A model generated the notes under the pieces. The model saw only the letters and a program-made list of their open reading frames with translations. It did not search any database and was not told the origin of the DNA. This document shows positions 61,003 to 64,000 of a stretch of 64,000 bases of DNA, one piece after another. This stretch comes from UBA6918 sp040754425 (GTDB taxonomy: Bacteria > Pseudomonadota > Gammaproteobacteria > Burkholderiales > Thiobacillaceae): assembly GCA_040754425.1 (NCBI GenBank), contig JBFMCR010000012.1:62001-126000 (forward strand), in the 5' to 3' direction. The stretch's first letter is position 1. Each line of letters starts with the position of its first letter. Position numbers and translations under genes: made by a program.

Positions 61003-62650
61003 TCCCCTCCAGCATTTCCCGCGCATGCCTGAGGGTGGTCTCGGTGATTTCCTGGCCGCCCAGCATGCGGGCGATTTCGCTTACCCGCTCTTCGCCGCCC
61101 AGCGGCCTCACCTGGCTGACGACCTTGTCGCTGCCGGCGAGCTTGCTGACGCGCAAGTGCTGACGGCCGCAGGCCGCGACCTGGGGCAGATGGGTGACGA
61201 CCAGCACCTGCCGGCTCCGGCCAAGCTCTGCAAGCCGCCGCCCCACGGCCTCGGCCACCGCACCGCCGATGCCGACGTCGACTTCGTCGAATATCAGCGT
61301 GGGCACCCCGGCCCGGCCTGACAGCGCCGTCTGGATGGCCAGGCTGATGCGCGACAGCTCGCCGCCGGAGGCCACCTTGTCGAGCGGGCCTGGCGCCAGG
61401 GTAGCGTGGCCTGCCACCAGGAAAGCGATTTCCTCCAGGCCGTGCGCATGCGGCTCGCCCGGCGCAAGCCTGACCTCGAAGCGCCCATCGGCGAGCGACA
61501 GTTCCGCCATCGCCCGGCTCACGGCAAGGCCCAGTTCCTTCCCGGCCTGCCGGCGCCTGGCGGAAAGTTTTTTCGCGCTGTCCAGGTAATTTTTTTCGGC
61601 GCGCCCGACCTCGGCCTCCAGGGCCTCGATGTCTTCTTCAGCCGCCAGTTGCTCCAGCCGCGCGAGCCATTCGGCATGGCGCTCCAGCAGCTCCACCGTG
61701 CCCAGCCGGTGCTTGCGCGACACGCGATGCACTTCGGCCATGCGGCGGTCGAGTTCCGCGAGCCGTTCGGGATCGAGGCTCAGCCGGTCGGCGTAGCGAA
61801 GAATACCGTGGCGGGCTTCCTCCAAATCGCTCAGCGCCGCGTCGAAGAGAGCCTTTTCTTCGGCGAGGCTGGCATCCTTTTCCGCCATGTCCTGCAACAG
61901 CCCCTGCAGGCGGCGAAGGCGGCGCAGCACGCCGTCCTCTTCGTCTTCCAGCCCGGCCAGCAGTTGCGCGCTGGCATCGATCAGGCTGGACATGTGGGCC
62001 TGGCGTCCATGCTCGGCCTGTATCTCGTCCCAGGCGCGCAGGTCGTCGAGCAGCGGGCCGACCTCGGCCAGCGCGGCTTCCAGCCCTTCCCTTTCCAGCA
62101 GCCTGGCGCCGGCTTCCGCGCGTGCCGATGCCAGCCGTCTGTCCGCTTCCTGCCAGTCCTGCCAGGCCTGCCGCGTCGCCGCGGCTTCGTCCTGGGCGCC
62201 GGCGAATTCGTCCAGAAGTTCGCGCTGCACGGCAGGTTTCAGCAAGGCATGGTGGGCATGCTGGCCGTGGATGTCGACCAGTTGCTCGCCCAGTTCGCGC
62301 AACTGCGCCAGCGTCACCTGCGTGCCGTTGATGAAGGCGCGGCTGCGGCTTTCCGCCTCCACGGTGCGGCGCAAAAGGCAGCCTTCTTCCGCGTCGAGGC
62401 CGTTTCCGGACAGCCATGCTTGGACATTGGGAAGATTCGCGGTGTCGAATTCGGCCGTGATCTCCGCGCGCTTGGCGCCATTGCGCACCACGCCGGATTC
62501 GGCGCGGTCGCCCAGCACCAGGGAGAGTGCGTCGACCAGGATGGATTTGCCGGCGCCGGTCTCGCCGGTGAGCACGGTCATGCCGGGCGCAAAATCCAGG
62601 TCCAGCGATTCGACCAGCACGAAATCGCGGATGGACAGCGCGCGCAGCAT
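60992..62650 (-). CDS. recN: DNA repair protein RecN
   Basis: A 552-residue SMC-like ATPase of double-strand break repair. Walker A is TVLTGETGAGKSILVDALSLVLGDRA (about 25-50), the coiled-coil middle covers about 150-380, and the C-terminal signature VASGGELSRISLAIQ and Walker B TLIFDEVDVGIGGAVAEAVG are intact. The ATG at 62648-62650 is the family start (MLRALSIRDFVLVESL); it overlaps the nadK stop by one base. The last two or three codons are formed by heptamer repeat DNA. Confidence 0.96.
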   Translation of the reverse strand: MLRALSIRDFVLVESLDLDFAPGMTVLTGETGAGKSILVDALSLVLGDRAESGVVRNGAKRAEITAEFDTANLPNVQAWLSGNGLDAEEGCLLRRTVEAESRSRAFINGTQVTLAQLRELGEQLVDIHGQHAHHALLKPAVQRELLDEFAGAQDEAAATRQAWQDWQEADRRLASARAEAGARLLEREGLEAALAEVGPLLDDLRAWDEIQAEHGRQAHMSSLIDASAQLLAGLEDEEDGVLRRLRRLQGLLQDMAEKDASLAEEKALFDAALSDLEEARHGILRYADRLSLDPERLAELDRRMAEVHRVSRKHRLGTVELLERHAEWLARLEQLAAEEDIEALEAEVGRAEKNYLDSAKKLSARRRQAGKELGLAVSRAMAELSLADGRFEVRLAPGEPHAHGLEEIAFLVAGHATLAPGPLDKVASGGELSRISLAIQTALSGRAGVPTLIFDEVDVGIGGAVAEAVGRRLAELGRSRQVLVVTHLPQVAACGRQHLRVSKLAGSDKVVSQVRPLGGEERVSEIARMLGGQEITETTLRHAREMLEGSDG

Positions 62651-63522
62651 CAGATTTGCCTGCCCCAGTGCAGCTTCTGGCGCAGGGTGTCGTAGTAGCT
62701 GTAATGCTTGGGGTGCAGCAGGGTGACGTTGTAGGGCACGCGGCAGATGCTCACTTTGTCGCCTTTTTGCAGATCGAAATAATTCTGGCCGTCGAAGTGC
62801 ACGCGCGCATCGTCGGCATGGTGAATGATGATGTCCACGCGCGACTGGCTGCTCACCACGATCGGACGCGCCGACAGGGTGTGGGGGCAAATCGGCACCA
62901 GGGCGATGGCTTCCAGCGTGGGATAGAGGATGGGGCCGCCGGCGGACATGGCGTAGGCGGTGGAGCCGGTCGGCGTGGCCACCACCAGGCCGTCGGAACG
63001 CTGGGTATAGACGTATTCGTTGTCGATGATGACCTCGAACTCGATCAGGCGTCCGGTGCCGGCTTTGCTTACCACCACGTCGTTGAAGGCCGAGCCTTCA
63101 TTGTGCGTGCCGTCCCCGCGCTTGAGCGCAGCGGTCAGCAGCACGCGCTCCTCGGCGTCATACTCGCCGGCCAGCATGCGCGCCAGTTCGGCTTCCATGT
63201 TGCCCACGGTGATGTCGGTGAGAAAACCCAGGCGGCCCTGGTTGACGCCGATCAGCGGCACCGGATAAGGCGCCAGGGCGCGGGCGATGGAAAGCATGGT
63301 GCCGTCGCCGCCCAGCACGATCACCACTTCGGCCAGGCCCGGCAGTTCGGTCAGGTTGGCCTGCCGGTAGCGCGGATGGTCCAGTACCTTGGCGATCTGG
63401 CGCGCGAGGATGACCTCGTAGCCGTGTCCGGAAAGAAAATCGGCCAGGCGCTCGACCGATTCCGCCAGCGCGAGGTTGTCGTATTTGCCCACCAGGGCGA
63501 CTTTTTTGAAAGATTGCGGCAT
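62650..63522 (-). CDS. nadK: NAD kinase
   Basis: Makes NADP from NAD and ATP (or polyphosphate). The 290-residue protein has the GGDGT motif in VIVLGGDGTMLSIARAL (about 68-84), NE/D block (NEGSAFNDVVV) and the TPTGSTAYAMSAGGPI loop (about 183-198). The ATG at 63520-63522 (MPQSFKKVALVGKYDN) fits the family. A perfect TATAAT at 63529-63534 lies just before it, so the mRNA may be nearly leaderless unless an upstream ATG at 63576 is used. Confidence 0.95.
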   Translation of the reverse strand: MPQSFKKVALVGKYDNLALAESVERLADFLSGHGYEVILARQIAKVLDHPRYRQANLTELPGLAEVVIVLGGDGTMLSIARALAPYPVPLIGVNQGRLGFLTDITVGNMEAELARMLAGEYDAEERVLLTAALKRGDGTHNEGSAFNDVVVSKAGTGRLIEFEVIIDNEYVYTQRSDGLVVATPTGSTAYAMSAGGPILYPTLEAIALVPICPHTLSARPIVVSSQSRVDIIIHHADDARVHFDGQNYFDLQKGDKVSICRVPYNVTLLHPKHYSYYDTLRQKLHWGRQI

Positions 63523-63528
63523 GCCCCC

Positions 63529-63534
63529 ATTATA
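63529..63534 (-). promoter_or_regulatory. Consensus -10 element of nadK
   Basis: TATAAT on the minus strand, separated from the nadK ATG by six bases, which puts the predicted transcript start at or next to the A of the ATG. No strong -35 is seen upstream. Confidence 0.5.
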
Positions 63535-63590
63535 CGGTTGTAAAATCGTTTGGAACCTGTCCTTGAACACCGCCAAGACCTTATGCCGAC

Positions 63591-64000
63591 ATGCTGACCG
63601 AGCGCGCGCGCATCCTGCTGAAAACCCTGATCGAACGCCACATCGTCGAGGGCGAGCCGGTGGGTTCGCGTACCCTGGCGCGCCACGCCGGACTGGACCT
63701 GTCGCCGGCCAGCATCCGCAACATCATGGCCGACCTCGAAGACATGGGCTTCGTCACCAGCCCCCACACCTCGGCCGGGCGCGTGCCCACGCCGCGCGGC
63801 TATCGCTTCTTCGTCGACACGCTGCTGACCGTGCGCCCCCTCGAACAGGGCGCGCTGGGCGAAATGCAGCGCCAGCTCGCACCCGACGATCCGCAAAAGC
63901 TGCTGTCCACCGCCTCCAACCTGCTGTCCGAACTGACCCATTTCGCCGGCCTGGTGATGACGCCGCGCCGCAACCCCGCCTGCCGCCAGATCGAGTTCCT
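63591..64000 (+). CDS. hrcA: Heat-inducible transcription repressor HrcA, 5' part
   Basis: The first 136 codons are inside the window and run off the right edge. HrcA represses groESL and dnaK by binding CIRCE elements. The winged-helix N-terminus is clear: MLTERARILLKTLIERHIVEGEPVGSRTLARHAGLDLSPASIRNIMADLEDMGFV, followed by HTSAGRVPTPRGYRFFVDTLL. ATG at 63591; a GTAAAAT -10-like element lies at 63540-63546. No CIRCE sequence was found upstream. Divergent from nadK, with grpE/dnaK expected beyond the window. Confidence 0.94.
   Translation, partial: MLTERARILLKTLIERHIVEGEPVGSRTLARHAGLDLSPASIRNIMADLEDMGFVTSPHTSAGRVPTPRGYRFFVDTLLTVRPLEQGALGEMQRQLAPDDPQKLLSTASNLLSELTHFAGLVMTPRRNPACRQIEF

Noticed and set aside
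63523..63590. CIRCE element upstream of hrcA
   Set aside because: No TTAGCACTC-N9-GAGTGCTAA or close variant is present in this interval.

Overview
The window looks like high-GC chromosomal DNA from a denitrifying betaproteobacterium. The grounds are the gene order carA-carB-greA / yhbY / rlmE-ftsH-folP-glmM / pst / tpiA-secG-tRNA-Leu-nuoA..N, separate nuoC and nuoD, the cysE-iscR-iscSUA-hscBA-fdx-iscX cluster, omlA/bamE divergent from fur, and an nirS denitrification cluster. The species cannot be fixed from sequence alone. Apart from about 4.8 kb between suhB and mutS, most of the window is core genome. No gene-free stretch reaches 300 bases.

Layout. 1-6039 (minus strand) is the dissimilatory nitrite reductase / heme d1 operon nirS-nirC-nirF-nirDL-nirG-globin-nirH-nirJ (nirJ cut by the window edge). 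It diverges from a Dnr-like Crp/Fnr regulator (6174-6887) across a perfect FNR-type box. 6905-14386 (minus) holds trmJ, cysE and the ISC iron-sulfur operon, with three IscR-type operators. suhB (14429-15232) is followed by an accessory block, 15335-20095: a TIGR04255 protein, a PrlF-like antitoxin, a YhaV toxin, a DUF262/HNH GmrSD-like protein, a STAS-HATPase protein and a DUF4325 STAS-like protein, all on the plus strand and closely packed. mutS follows, then a HigBA-like pair whose toxin is frameshifted. 23672-38510 (minus) is the complete 14-gene complex I operon plus a DUF2818 gene, preceded by tRNA-Leu(GAG), secG and tpiA. 40014-47021 holds a Pho-regulated phosphate uptake operon with long PstC and PstA, an unusual lipoprotein gene inside it and a small ORF with its own Pho box. 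47177-58184 carries glmM, folP, ftsH, rlmE, yhbY, a DUF4149 gene, greA, carB, carA and grxC. 58207-64000 carries dapB, a BamE fusion protein, fur, recN, nadK and the start of hrcA.

How the genes work together. The Dnr-like regulator probably senses low oxygen or NO and switches on nirS and the heme d1 genes. IscR balances iron-sulfur cluster supply, and cysE (cysteine, the sulfur source for IscS) appears to be under the same control. Clusters made by ISC feed complex I and NirJ. Pho boxes link phosphate limitation to pst and to a 79-residue protein of unknown role.

The most unusual features are (i) the six-gene accessory block, which combines a toxin-antitoxin module with a restriction-like DUF262 protein and a partner-switch-like ATPase/STAS pair; (ii) a 144-bp in-frame insertion inside nirF; and (iii) a family of degenerate heptanucleotide repeats, often arranged as long inverted repeats, that occupies intercistronic gaps of the isc, nuo, folP-ftsH and fur-recN regions and in at least two places has become protein-coding (the NirDL linker and the NuoJ tail).
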